Origin: Marinobacter sp. Arc7-DN-1 | Lineage (GTDB): Bacteria > Pseudomonadota > Gammaproteobacteria > Pseudomonadales > Oleiphilaceae | Length of the DNA stretch: 64,000 nucleotides | NCBI RefSeq assembly: GCF_003441595.1 | Contig: NZ_CP031848.1 | Coordinates: 3,348,001 to 3,412,000, forward strand | Reading direction: 5' to 3' | Part shown: positions 38,143-46,914 of the stretch, one piece after another | How positions within the stretch are numbered: position 1 is the first letter of the stretch | Layout of the letters: each line of letters opens with the position of its first letter | Program-made: the position numbers and the translations under genes | Notes under the pieces: model-generated | Told to the model about the DNA's origin: nothing | Seen by the model: the letters and a program-made list of their open reading frames with translations, nothing else | Database searches by the model: none

Positions 38143-38177
38143 TCCTTGACAAAAATCCGTCAAATATTTGTCAAGGA
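38143..38177. terminator. Bidirectional hairpin between convergent genes
   Basis: TCCTTGACAAA pairs with TTTGTCAAGGA across a 13-nt A/T-rich loop, right after the CYTH stop and overlapping the end of the convergent channel gene by 7 nt. There is no clear T-run, so terminator strength is uncertain. Confidence 0.5.
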
Positions 38178-39340
38178 CACTGGTTTGCTGAATTTTCTTC
38201 CTTCGCAGCCTGTTCCTGCAGATCGTGCCACTTATTAATGAATTCGCGGTAGCGCGCAAGGGCCTCCTCCACCAGCTGCACATCGGGCGTTTCACTGGAG
38301 TTGACCAGTACGATCAACCCCTTACCCTCAACCACCTGGTCGGTTGACGGGTGGCAGACCACTTCGTTGTCCGCATCAATAAAGGCCAGGGCGGTGCCGA
38401 TGCCATGGCGTACCAGGGCACTGACGATATCGGCCCAGTTCAGGTCGTCCAGTTTCAGGTCGTATCGGTGGGGGTGGTCGTGTTCGTAGTTGAACAGGTC
38501 TTCCAGAACCTTTTCCGAACCCGGCGCTACCACTGAACGCACCATGATCTCAGGGTAGGTCCGCACCGGGCGGATGGTTGTTCGTATTCCCAGTGCCTTG
38601 AAGCGCGCCCGGTTGTCGTCGTTTACACATTCAACGATGGTGTGATTTCCGAGATTCAGCTCTGCCAATCGATGGGCGATGTCGAACGTCAGGCTGTCCG
38701 AATAGGGATCGGCTTCATCGGCGGCAAGCACGATAATGTGTCTCGCGCTGCCTGCGTGAACCGCTTTCAGAGACTCCGCTTCAAAACCGGCACCGTGATA
38801 GTGCACTACCCCGATGTCGGATAATTCGGTTGGCAGGCCCGTGGGAAACTGCCGCGTCAGGATCATGATTGGAATGGTTTCATAGTCTGGTATCCCGCGA
38901 ATCTGGGAGGCAAACCGTATGAAGTACTGTTCGCCGCCGTGCTTGGGGGTGTTAATGATCACGATATGGTCGTTCATTTTGTAGATCCATTTTCCCATCA
39001 GAATGCGTTCCCGGCGATAGAACCGGTACTCGATGTAATCACTTATGATTAGCGTCAGCATGGTGATTGCGCCAACAAACATGATCAGTATGGTGCTGAT
39101 GCGGCCTGCGTAGGTTTTCGGTGCGAAATCGCCATAGCCCACCGTGGATATCGTTGTCATGGTGATCCAGACCGATTCAAACAGGGTCAGGTCCTCGACA
39201 GTCCAGATAACCAGGATCTGCAGCACCAGCAGGCCGGCGAGTATCAGGAACAGGCGCTTCATCCGATGGCGGATCAAGCCCCCCATAGGGAGGTGTGTTG
39301 CTTGATGCTCGGGGTTTAGCGGGCGGCGGTTTCTCTGCAT
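38171..39340 (-). CDS. Potassium-channel-like protein with RCK/TrkA-N domain
   Basis: The 389-residue inner-membrane protein has transmembrane helices near 29-47 and 82-101 bracketing a pore loop with the selectivity filter TISTVGYGDF (residues 63-72). A cytoplasmic TrkA-N/RCK region follows (NDHIVIINTPKHGGEQYFIR, ARHIIVLAADEADPYSDSLT), lacking a clean Gly-rich dinucleotide loop. A second small domain at the C-terminus may be TrkA-C-like. The architecture matches ligand-gated two-helix K+ channels of the MthK/Kch kind. Starts at 39286 or 39262 are possible. It is divergent from glnE. Confidence 0.87.
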   Translation of the reverse strand: MQRNRRPLNPEHQATHLPMGGLIRHRMKRLFLILAGLLVLQILVIWTVEDLTLFESVWITMTTISTVGYGDFAPKTYAGRISTILIMFVGAITMLTLIISDYIEYRFYRRERILMGKWIYKMNDHIVIINTPKHGGEQYFIRFASQIRGIPDYETIPIMILTRQFPTGLPTELSDIGVVHYHGAGFEAESLKAVHAGSARHIIVLAADEADPYSDSLTFDIAHRLAELNLGNHTIVECVNDDNRARFKALGIRTTIRPVRTYPEIMVRSVVAPGSEKVLEDLFNYEHDHPHRYDLKLDDLNWADIVSALVRHGIGTALAFIDADNEVVCHPSTDQVVEGKGLIVLVNSSETPDVQLVEEALARYREFINKWHDLQEQAAKEENSANQCP

Positions 39341-39420
39341 CCGTCGGTTCGGCCTGTTCAGTTGCGGGTGGGTTCGTTATACAGTACTCGAAATATAACA
39401 GAGAGACAGGGGTTTGCATT

Positions 39421-42327
39421 ATGTCCGAGCCATGGCACAGCCTTCCGGAACCGCTGGCCGACGATGTCGCCGCGTGCTGGCACTCGGTGTTTCCGGGCGG
39501 AGTTCCGGGATGGCTGATTTCGGATGACGAAATCAGCGAGGCTGTGGTGGCCGATGCGCTGTCCCGGAGTCCGTTCCTGCGCCAGGCCCTTGAACGGCAC
39601 CCTGAGCAGGTGCAGACCCTGCTCGAGTCGAGGCTGCTGACGGAGCCGACAACCCCTGAGTATCTGGACCGGCGATGGCAGGAGTATCTGAACGAAGTGG
39701 ACGGTGAGCCGGCGCTGCATTCCGCCTTGCGCCGGTTCCGCCGGGAATCCCAGTTCCGGATGATCTGGCGGGACCTGATGCGCTGGGCTGATCTGGCCGA
39801 GACCATGGCAGCCACCAGCGCCTTCGCCGAGATCTGCATTGATGGCGCACTGGACTGGCTCTACCGGGATTCCTGTGAACAGTATGGCACGCCCAGGGGA
39901 GCGGACCCGGTGACGGGCGAAGAGGCAGACCAGAAAATGGTTGTTCTCGGGATGGGGAAGCTGGGCGGTCGTGAGCTGAACGTGTCGTCGGATATTGACC
40001 TGATCTTTGCCTTTCCGGGCAAGGGCGAGACCCAGGGAGGGCCGCGCTCCCTCGACAATCAGCAGTTTTTCGTCCGCCTGGGCCAGCGGCTGATACAGGC
40101 CCTGGACCAGATCACGGCAGACGGGTTCGTGTTCCGCGTGGATATGCGCCTGCGGCCCTATGGCCAGAGCGGCGCCCTGGCTCTGAGTTTTGCTGCCCTG
40201 GAAACCTACTATCAGGACCAGGGGCGCGACTGGGAGCGTTACGCCATGGTCAAGGCCCGGGTGGTGGCCGGGGATCAGCGGGCGGGGCAGGTGCTGATGG
40301 AAAGCCTGCGGCCGTTCGTGTACCGCAAATACATCGATTTCAGTGCCTTTGAGTCCCTGCGCAGTATGAAGGCCATGATCAGCCGGGAAGTGCGGCGCAA
40401 GGGGCTGGAAAATAACATCAAGCTGGGCCGCGGCGGTATCCGCGAGATCGAGTTTGTGGTCCAGGCATTCCAGCTGATTCGCGGTGGCCGTGACCGGGAG
40501 CTCCAGCAGCGGGAGTTGCTGGTGATTCTGCAGGAGCTTGAAGCCCTGGAATTACTGCCGCCGACGGTTGTCCGGGAGCTCCGTGACGCCTACGTGTTCC
40601 TGCGTAACCTTGAGCATGCCCTTCAGGGCGTGGAGGACAAGCAGACCCAGCTTTTGCCGGAGGACGATTTGTCCCGGGCCCGTGTTGCCATGATCATGGG
40701 GTTTGAACGCTGGCAAGCCTGTGAGGAAGCGCTCAGGGAGCATCGGGCGCGTGTTGCCACCCACTTCTCAAATATCATTGCCACTGAAGAGAACGAAGAG
40801 GAAGGCCCGGCATCTCTGGATGAAGGCTGGTTCGAGCTCTGGCTGGCGGAAATGGATGGAAACACCGCCATCGAGTGGCTGAAGTCGCGGGGCTATGAGA
40901 ATCCGGAGGCAAGTTCTGCCGAGCTTGCCGAGCTACGCGAAAACCGCACGGTTCAGACGCTGCAGACCCAGGGCCGGAAACGGCTTAATCAGTTCATGCC
41001 CGTTCTTCTGGAAGCGCTCACCCGGGTTGATAACCCCTCGGAGACCCTGTCCCGGGTCTTGCAGCTGGTAGAGGCGATTTTGCGGCGTACTGCTTATATG
41101 GTGTTGTTGCTCGAAAACCCGGGCGCACGCACGCAGTTAGTCGGCCTGTGCAGTGAAAGCCCCTGGATCGCCCGCCAGCTGGCGGAAACGCCATTGCTGC
41201 TGGATGAGTTGCTTAACGCCGAGAGCCTTTACAACCCTCCGGCAAAAGCAGAGCTGCAGGACGACCTTCGACAGCAGATGTTGCGGATTCCCTTTGAGGA
41301 TCTTGAAGAGCAGATGGAATCCCTGCGCCACTTCAAAAAGGCCCATATTTTGAGGGTCGCAGCTTCCGAGCTGAAAGGTACGCTGCCGCTGATGAAAGTC
41401 AGCGATTATCTGACCTGGATCGCCGAGGTGGTCCTGGACCACGTGGTGGATGTGGCCTTCGCCAATCTGGTCAGCCGCCACGGCTACCCGGGAAAAGCCG
41501 ATGGCTCGGCCTGCGAGACGGATTTCGCGATCATCGGTTACGGCAAGCTCGGCGGGATCGAGCTGGGTTATACCTCCGATCTTGACCTGGTCTTCGTGCA
41601 CAACGCCGATCCAGAGCTGGCCACCGACGGTGAGAAGCCGATAGACAATGCGGTTTTCTATACCCGACTGGGGCAGCGGATTGTTCATATCCTCAATACC
41701 CAGACGCCGTCCGGCCAACTCTACGAAGTGGATATGCGCCTGCGGCCCTCCGGCAATTCCGGCCTGCTGGTCAGTACACTGCAAGCCTTCGAAAAATATC
41801 AGCGCGAAGATGCCTGGACCTGGGAACACCAGGCCCTGGCCCGCGCCCGGGGCGTCGCCGGCTGCACGGAAACCCTGGAAGCGTTTGAATCTATCCGGCA
41901 CGACATCCTCTGCCAGCAAAGGGATCGCGACAAGCTTCGCGCGGATGTGGTCGAGATGCGAGAGAAAATGCGGGCCAGCCTGGGCACACCGGAGAGCCGG
42001 CAGGCCGAGGTATTCCATATCAAGCATGATGCCGGCGGCATCATTGATATCGAGTTCATGGTCCAGTACCTGATGCTGGCCTGGTGTGCCGAGCATCCCG
42101 AGCTGACCCAGTGGTCCGATAACATCCGTCAGATGGAAGAGTTGGGCAGAGCCGGCGTGATGACCGTTGAAGACGCTGAAAAATTACGGAAAACCTTCAT
42201 AGCCTTGCGTTCCACTATTCACCGTCGGGCGCTCCAGAACCTCAACAGCCAGATAGAAGGTGACGCCTTTCTGGAGGAGCGTGAGTACATCCGTGCGATG
42301 TGGAAAAAAGTGATGATTGATGCTTGA
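39421..42327 (+). CDS. glnE: GlnE, bifunctional glutamine-synthetase adenylyltransferase/deadenylylase
   Basis: GlnE attaches AMP to, and removes it from, the regulatory tyrosine of glutamine synthetase, under PII control. The ATG at 39421 gives 968 residues (E. coli 946). Two nucleotidyltransferase domains are evident: GMGKLGGRELNVSSDIDLIF near residue 178 (deadenylylating half) and GYGKLGGIELGYTSDLDLVF near residue 706 (adenylylating half). Each is followed by a DMRLRP motif and a helical GlnD-PII-like domain. The central and C-terminal regions are intact. GlnA with target Y396 is encoded at 21053-22456. The gap to ilvE is 76 nt. Confidence 0.97.
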   Translation: MSEPWHSLPEPLADDVAACWHSVFPGGVPGWLISDDEISEAVVADALSRSPFLRQALERHPEQVQTLLESRLLTEPTTPEYLDRRWQEYLNEVDGEPALHSALRRFRRESQFRMIWRDLMRWADLAETMAATSAFAEICIDGALDWLYRDSCEQYGTPRGADPVTGEEADQKMVVLGMGKLGGRELNVSSDIDLIFAFPGKGETQGGPRSLDNQQFFVRLGQRLIQALDQITADGFVFRVDMRLRPYGQSGALALSFAALETYYQDQGRDWERYAMVKARVVAGDQRAGQVLMESLRPFVYRKYIDFSAFESLRSMKAMISREVRRKGLENNIKLGRGGIREIEFVVQAFQLIRGGRDRELQQRELLVILQELEALELLPPTVVRELRDAYVFLRNLEHALQGVEDKQTQLLPEDDLSRARVAMIMGFERWQACEEALREHRARVATHFSNIIATEENEEEGPASLDEGWFELWLAEMDGNTAIEWLKSRGYENPEASSAELAELRENRTVQTLQTQGRKRLNQFMPVLLEALTRVDNPSETLSRVLQLVEAILRRTAYMVLLLENPGARTQLVGLCSESPWIARQLAETPLLLDELLNAESLYNPPAKAELQDDLRQQMLRIPFEDLEEQMESLRHFKKAHILRVAASELKGTLPLMKVSDYLTWIAEVVLDHVVDVAFANLVSRHGYPGKADGSACETDFAIIGYGKLGGIELGYTSDLDLVFVHNADPELATDGEKPIDNAVFYTRLGQRIVHILNTQTPSGQLYEVDMRLRPSGNSGLLVSTLQAFEKYQREDAWTWEHQALARARGVAGCTETLEAFESIRHDILCQQRDRDKLRADVVEMREKMRASLGTPESRQAEVFHIKHDAGGIIDIEFMVQYLMLAWCAEHPELTQWSDNIRQMEELGRAGVMTVEDAEKLRKTFIALRSTIHRRALQNLNSQIEGDAFLEEREYIRAMWKKVMIDA

Positions 42328-42403
42328 GGCAAATTCAATTCCGGCAGAATTTCCTGCTAGAATGCCGGTTCCCCGAAAACTGCTTTTTTAGGAGCAACGA
42401 AGC

Positions 42404-43330
42404 ATGTCGATGGCTGATCGCGATGGCGTTATCTGGCTGGATGGTGAAATGGTTCCCTGGCGCGAAGCCAAAACCCACGTCCTGACTCACACCCTGCATT
42501 ACGGCCTGGGCTGTTTTGAAGGTGTGCGGGCCTACAACACCGCGAACGGTCCGGCTATTTTCCGCCTGAAAGAACATACCGACCGCCTGTTCCGCTCCGC
42601 TCACATCCTGAACATGAAGATGCCGTTCAGCAAAGATGAGTTGAACGCAGCCCAGTGCGCGGCAGTACGTGAAAACAATCTGGATGAAGCCTATATGCGC
42701 CCGATGGCGTTTCTCGGTTCCGAAGGTATGGGGCTGCGCGCCGATAACCTCAAGGTGCACGTGATGGTTGCGGCCTGGAGCTGGCCCTCCTACATGTCTC
42801 CGGAGGCGAGAGAAATGGGGATCAAGGTGCGCACCTCTTCCTACACCCGCCACCATGTCAACATCACCATGTGCAAGGCCAAAGCCAACGGCAACTACAT
42901 CAATTCGATGCTGGCGCTGAACGAAGCCATCTCCGGTGGTGCCGAGGAAGCCCTGCTGCTGGACAACGAAGGTTATGTTGCCGAAGGCTCCGGTGAGAAT
43001 ATCTTCATCCTGCGCGACGGCGTGCTGCATACACCGGAACTGACCTCCTGCCTTGAGGGTATCACCCGTGCGACGATCCTTGATTTTGCCCGGGATCTGA
43101 ATATTCCGGTTAAAGAGCGCCGGATTACCCGTGATGAGGTTTACATCGCCGACGAGGCTTTCTTTACCGGCACCGCTGCTGAAGTGCTTCCGATCCGTGA
43201 GCTGGACGGCCGGATCATTGGCGCCGGCAAGCGTGGTCCGGTAACCGAGAAGCTCCAGTCGATGTACTTTGATGCGGTGAAGGGCAAGCTGGCCGAGCAC
43301 AGCCGCTGGCTGACTCACGTTAAAGGCTGA
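42404..43330 (+). CDS. ilvE: Branched-chain amino acid aminotransferase
   Basis: This PLP class IV aminotransferase carries out the last step of Ile, Leu and Val synthesis. The 308-residue protein starts at 42404 behind TTAGGAGC. Family marks are HTLHYGLGCFEGVRAY, the Schiff-base lysine in KAKANGNYINSMLALNEA, EGYVAEGSGENIFI, and FFTGTAAEVLPIRELDGR. Length and motifs match IlvE group I. A strong terminator follows (43348-43388). Confidence 0.97.
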   Translation: MSMADRDGVIWLDGEMVPWREAKTHVLTHTLHYGLGCFEGVRAYNTANGPAIFRLKEHTDRLFRSAHILNMKMPFSKDELNAAQCAAVRENNLDEAYMRPMAFLGSEGMGLRADNLKVHVMVAAWSWPSYMSPEAREMGIKVRTSSYTRHHVNITMCKAKANGNYINSMLALNEAISGGAEEALLLDNEGYVAEGSGENIFILRDGVLHTPELTSCLEGITRATILDFARDLNIPVKERRITRDEVYIADEAFFTGTAAEVLPIRELDGRIIGAGKRGPVTEKLQSMYFDAVKGKLAEHSRWLTHVKG

Positions 43331-43347
43331 TTTCAGAAGGTTCGCAA

Positions 43348-43388
43348 GCCGCCGCTGACTGTTTCAGCCCGGCGGTTTTGTTTTTTTG
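43348..43388 (+). terminator. Rho-independent terminator of ilvE
   Basis: A GCCGCCG/CGGCGG stem with an inner TGA...TCA helix is followed by TTTTGTTTTTTTG. Confidence 0.88.
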
Positions 43389-43417
43389 TAAACCCTATTC
43401 ATTGGCGGGACGAGCAA

Positions 43418-43825
43418 ATGGCAGATGTAATCAAGGTGCCGGTATCGTTTGGCGAAGTGCTGGACAAGATCACCATTCTCGAAATCAAGTCCGAGCGCAT
43501 CAAGGATGAGGCGAAGCTCAGGAATGTTCGGCTTGAACTGGGCGAACTGAATGCCACCTGGGATGACGCGGTAAAGGACAAGGCGTCCGAAATCGCCGGC
43601 CTGCGCAAGCAGCTGAAGGCTGTTAACGAAGAACTTTGGGTGATCGAAGACGACATCCGAGACCAGGAAGCCGCCCGGGACTTCGGGCCGAGATTCATTG
43701 AGCTGGCGCGTGCGGTTTATGTCACCAACGACAGGCGCGCTGCCATCAAGAAAGACGTGAACCTGGCGCTGGGCTCCCGTTTCGTGGAAGAAAAGTCCTA
43801 CCAGGACTACACTGCCCGCAAGTGA
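43418..43825 (+). CDS. DUF6165 family protein
   Basis: The 135-residue soluble protein reads as mostly helical: VPVSFGEVLDKITILEIKSE, then a coiled-coil-like stretch (LRKQLKAVNEELWVIEDDIR) and the conserved-looking tail YVTNDRRAAIKKDVNLALGS. I recognise the pattern as DUF6165, small proteins found beside lipopolysaccharide core genes; their function is unknown. GCGGGACGAG precedes the ATG. It is followed directly by the palindromic repeat copy that ends the convergent heptosyltransferase gene. Confidence 0.8.
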   Translation: MADVIKVPVSFGEVLDKITILEIKSERIKDEAKLRNVRLELGELNATWDDAVKDKASEIAGLRKQLKAVNEELWVIEDDIRDQEAARDFGPRFIELARAVYVTNDRRAAIKKDVNLALGSRFVEEKSYQDYTARK

Positions 43826-43830
43826 AATCC

Positions 43831-43874
43831 GGGGTCAGAGATCTGGGGTCAGATGAACGCTTTCATCTGACCCC
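43831..43874. repeat. GGGGTCAGATGAA palindrome, half copy and full copy
   Basis: A partial GGGGTCAGAG lies at 43831-43840 and a full near-perfect palindrome at 43845-43874 (arms GGGGTCAGATGAA and TTCATCTGACCCC). The right arm overlaps the last codons of the minus-strand glycosyltransferase gene and supplies its stop codon. Confidence 0.85.
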
Positions 43875-44921
43875 GTTTTCAGCTTTGCCCACCGGGTGAG
43901 CTTCAATCCACCGATCCAGCATATCCGTTGCATCCGCCACCGTGATCAGCTCCATAGCCCCTTCATACTCTGCCTTGGCGCCCCAGCGTGCCTGCTCGAC
44001 CGTTTTCCCGGTGAATGTCTCCAGCGCTTGCGGATAGCGGTTCACGCACCACTCCTGCGAATTGTAGGGTCCCGAGCGATAAGGGTTACTTGCCGCATAC
44101 AGTCCCAGTACATCCGTGCCAACGGCGCTGGCAATATGCGCCGGCCCGGTATCAGGCGCCACTACCAGGTCAGCGTGGGTCATCAGGGCGGCCAGTTGCT
44201 TCAGGGTGTCCTTGCCGCAGATGTTGTGCGCCTTCTCTGCCATCGCCGCTTCAATGGCGGCGCAATACTCGGCTTCAAACGGGGCGGGGCTACCGACCAG
44301 AATAACCTTCATTCCGAGCTTCCGGATGGCATGGTCAGCGAGCTTTGCATAGCGCTCGGCCGGCCAGTTGCGCAGTGTGTGGCTGGCACAGGGGCTGATG
44401 ACAAGGTTCCTTCGGTCATTTGCCAACTGAGCCCTGGCAAAGCCATGGTCATCCTCGCTTATCGGAATTTGCCAGCGCGGTGGTGCGGCCGTCAGCCCCA
44501 GCGGCTCAAGGAAACTGGCAAGGCAATCACGAACGTGTTGTCGTGGCGCAGGCTTGATCCGGCGATTGATGAAAAAGCCTTGTAAATCCTTGCTTCGGGC
44601 CTTGTCGTAACCGACTTTAACGCCTGCCGGAATGCACGCCGCCGCCAGATTGGCGCGAAAAGCCACCTGCATGTGAAGCAGTGCATCAAATTTTCGACCC
44701 TGCATCTTCTTGCGAAGATCGGAGTAGCCCCTGCGGCCGGCCTTTTTGTCGAAAACAATAAATTCAACGCCGGGCAAATCGCCGACCAGCTTTGCTTCGA
44801 TCTTGCCGATGACCCAGGTGATCTTCACGCCGGGAAGCTGCTCCTGGAGGCTCAGAACAACAGGAATCACGTGGGTCACGTCGCCTATGGCGGACAGGCG
44901 AAGAATGCAGATGGAATTCAT
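43863..44921 (-). CDS. Glycosyltransferase family 9 (lipopolysaccharide heptosyltransferase-like)
   Basis: The 352-residue protein starts at 44921 with MNSICILRLSAIGDVTHVIP, the GT9/heptosyltransferase N-terminus. The C-terminal nucleotide-sugar domain has the PDTGPAHIASAVGTDVLGLY motif and the ADP-heptose-site region LVISPCASHTLRNWPAERYA. It probably transfers heptose or a related sugar to the inner core at the cytoplasmic membrane face; whether WaaC- or WaaF-like I cannot tell. Its last codons, encoding GVR-stop, come from the palindromic repeat at 43845-43874, so the repeat seems to have altered the C-terminus. It is divergent from the Kdo kinase gene. Confidence 0.87.
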   Translation of the reverse strand: MNSICILRLSAIGDVTHVIPVVLSLQEQLPGVKITWVIGKIEAKLVGDLPGVEFIVFDKKAGRRGYSDLRKKMQGRKFDALLHMQVAFRANLAAACIPAGVKVGYDKARSKDLQGFFINRRIKPAPRQHVRDCLASFLEPLGLTAAPPRWQIPISEDDHGFARAQLANDRRNLVISPCASHTLRNWPAERYAKLADHAIRKLGMKVILVGSPAPFEAEYCAAIEAAMAEKAHNICGKDTLKQLAALMTHADLVVAPDTGPAHIASAVGTDVLGLYAASNPYRSGPYNSQEWCVNRYPQALETFTGKTVEQARWGAKAEYEGAMELITVADATDMLDRWIEAHPVGKAENGVR

Positions 44922-45082
44922 CAGGTTTTGATCCGGTTCAGGTTGTGGCCTGGGGCTGTAGAGCTTTGTCGGCAATCATTGGTAAACTGGCGGCCATTCT
45001 ATCGTACTCGAACGTGTCCGTCCCGGCGCGTGCGGGTGCGGTCCATCCTCTTGGATTGTTTCGGTGACCGCGGGTGCCCAGC

Positions 45083-45799
45083 ATGGTGGAGTCTGAAATC
45101 TGTAGTCGGGAACAAGGCTCTGCAATGCTGGTTCATCCCGATTACCGGGGCAGGGTTACTGCCGACTGGTTCAATGCCGACTATTGGGGCGATAATGCCC
45201 GGCCAGTGAGCAGCGGAGGCCGTGGCGGCGCCTGGTTTGTGAGGGCCGGAGATGACAGGCTGGTTCTACGGGAGTATCGCCGCGGCGGATTGATGGCCAG
45301 GGTAGCGCAACATGCCTACGCTTATGTGCGTGAATCTGACGTGCGCTCTTTTGCCGAGTTCCGTCTGCTGAACAAGCTGGTGACACTGGGGCTTCCGGTA
45401 CCTCGCCCTGTCGCGGCCTGGTACCGAAAGCTTTCACCGGTACAATACCGGGCTGCCATCATGATCGAGCAGCTTGAGGATACCGTGCCTCTGGCAGAGT
45501 GGATTCTGAGGCTAGACAGTCAGGCCTGGGAATCGCTCGGGACAACCATTCGCCGGTTTCACGATGCCGGCGTCATGCATGCGGATCTCAACTGTTTCAA
45601 TGTGCTTGTCCGGCGCGGAGAGTATTTTCTTATCGATTTCGACAAAGGTCGGCTCATGAGGAATGGTACCCGGGCCCGCTGGAAAGCGGCCAACCTTGAG
45701 CGGTTTTCCCGGTCACTGGTAAAGGTCGCCGGTGCGCAGGCCCGGGAGCAGGTCTGGAATTCATTTTTGAACGGATACAACAGGGGAATGGCCACTTGA
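45083..45799 (+). CDS. kdkA: 3-deoxy-D-manno-octulosonic acid (Kdo) kinase
   Basis: The kinase phosphorylates a Kdo residue of the LPS inner core, as in Haemophilus and Vibrio. The 238-residue protein has the KdkA/WaaP-type kinase features GGRGGAWFVRAGDDRLVLREYRR (Gly-rich loop and lysine/arginine region), the catalytic loop HADLNCFNVLV and the metal-binding FLIDFDKGRL. I prefer the ATG at 45083; a GTG at 45074 is possible and neither has a clear ribosome binding site. Its stop overlaps the TTG start of the next gene, so it heads a surface-glycan operon of five genes running to 49566. Confidence 0.87.
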   Translation: MVESEICSREQGSAMLVHPDYRGRVTADWFNADYWGDNARPVSSGGRGGAWFVRAGDDRLVLREYRRGGLMARVAQHAYAYVRESDVRSFAEFRLLNKLVTLGLPVPRPVAAWYRKLSPVQYRAAIMIEQLEDTVPLAEWILRLDSQAWESLGTTIRRFHDAGVMHADLNCFNVLVRRGEYFLIDFDKGRLMRNGTRARWKAANLERFSRSLVKVAGAQAREQVWNSFLNGYNRGMAT

Positions 45800-46914
45800 C
45801 CAGTCCACAGCAGGGCGAATTGCTACCGTCAATCCTATGTCTCACCGATGCATGTGATTGTCCGGAGACTGAGCTTTTTATCGGTCTGAAGAGCGCCGGC
45901 TTTGATCTCGACGTTATGTGCAACCCCAAGGGCCGGAACTATCAACGCCTGCTGGACGAAGGGATGGTTGCCCAGCCCATGGCCTTGAAAAGCCGGTTTG
46001 ACAAGGACGGGGTGTCTGCCATCCGTGATCAGCTTTCCAAGAAGCATTATGAGGTGATTCACGCCTACAACCCGAGGGCGCTGGCCTGCGGGCTTCGTGC
46101 TTCCCGGGGAACGGATATCAAGGTGGTGGCCTACCGTGGGGTAATCGGAAACATCAGCTTCCTTAACCCGGAGTCCTGGATTACCTTTTTGCATCCGCGG
46201 GTCAGCAGGATTGTATGTGTTGCCGATGCGATCAGGGATTATCTGGCGAGTCTGCGTTTTCTCTGGATGCGCATTCCGGACACAAAGCTCCAGCGAATCT
46301 ATAAAGGCCATGACCTGGAGTGGTACCAGGCTACACCGGCAGACCTGACGCAGTTTGGCGTGCCAGACGATGCCTTCGTGGTTTGTTGTACCGGGCGGAA
46401 CAGCCCCCGAAAGGGGTTTGATGTCCTGATCAATGCCATGGATGAGCTTCCGGCCGATGTCGATGTCCACCTGCTGCTGGTTGGGGATGTGATCAACAAT
46501 GATGAACTTCAGGCCCTGGCAGCCGGGTCTTCTCATCCGGAGCGCATTCATTTTACCGGGTTCCGAACTGATGCGCCTGCCATTGCCGCTGCCAGCAATG
46601 TGTTTGTCCTGCCATCAAAAGAGCGCGAGGGGCTGCCCAGGGCCGTTATCGAAGCCATGGCCTATGGGGTGACGCCTGTCGTGACCAATGTAGGTGGCAT
46701 GCCGGAACTGGTTGAAGACGGGGCCAATGGCCTGGTGGTTGGCCCCAGCAATTCCGGAGAATTGTCGGCCGCCATTGCCCGGCTATATCGTGACAGGGAA
46801 CTGGCGTCGAGGCTTGGGCAAGCCGCGAGGGAAAGGATCGGTCGGAATTTCCACACCTCACAAACCGTCAGAGAGACGGGTGAGCTATACAAAGCACTGA
46901 CGGGCAGGGACTGA
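45796..46914 (+). CDS. Glycosyltransferase family 4
   Basis: This 372-residue GT-B glycosyltransferase probably adds a core or O-chain sugar at the cytoplasmic membrane face. The C-terminal half shows the GT4 pattern: VVCCTGRNSPRKGFDVLINA, HLLLVGDV, and FVLPSKEREGLPRAVIEAMAYG with the E-x7-E motif, then VTNVGGMPELVEDGANGLVV. It appears to start with TTG at 45796, overlapping the upstream stop (TTGA); GGGGA lies 8 nt before it. It is followed without a gap by the next gene. The acceptor is unknown. Confidence 0.85.
   Translation: MTSPQQGELLPSILCLTDACDCPETELFIGLKSAGFDLDVMCNPKGRNYQRLLDEGMVAQPMALKSRFDKDGVSAIRDQLSKKHYEVIHAYNPRALACGLRASRGTDIKVVAYRGVIGNISFLNPESWITFLHPRVSRIVCVADAIRDYLASLRFLWMRIPDTKLQRIYKGHDLEWYQATPADLTQFGVPDDAFVVCCTGRNSPRKGFDVLINAMDELPADVDVHLLLVGDVINNDELQALAAGSSHPERIHFTGFRTDAPAIAAASNVFVLPSKEREGLPRAVIEAMAYGVTPVVTNVGGMPELVEDGANGLVVGPSNSGELSAAIARLYRDRELASRLGQAARERIGRNFHTSQTVRETGELYKALTGRD

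Noticed and set aside
41137..42096. A 319-codon minus-strand frame inside glnE
   Set aside because: Antisense to the GlnE adenylylating domain, with no motifs.
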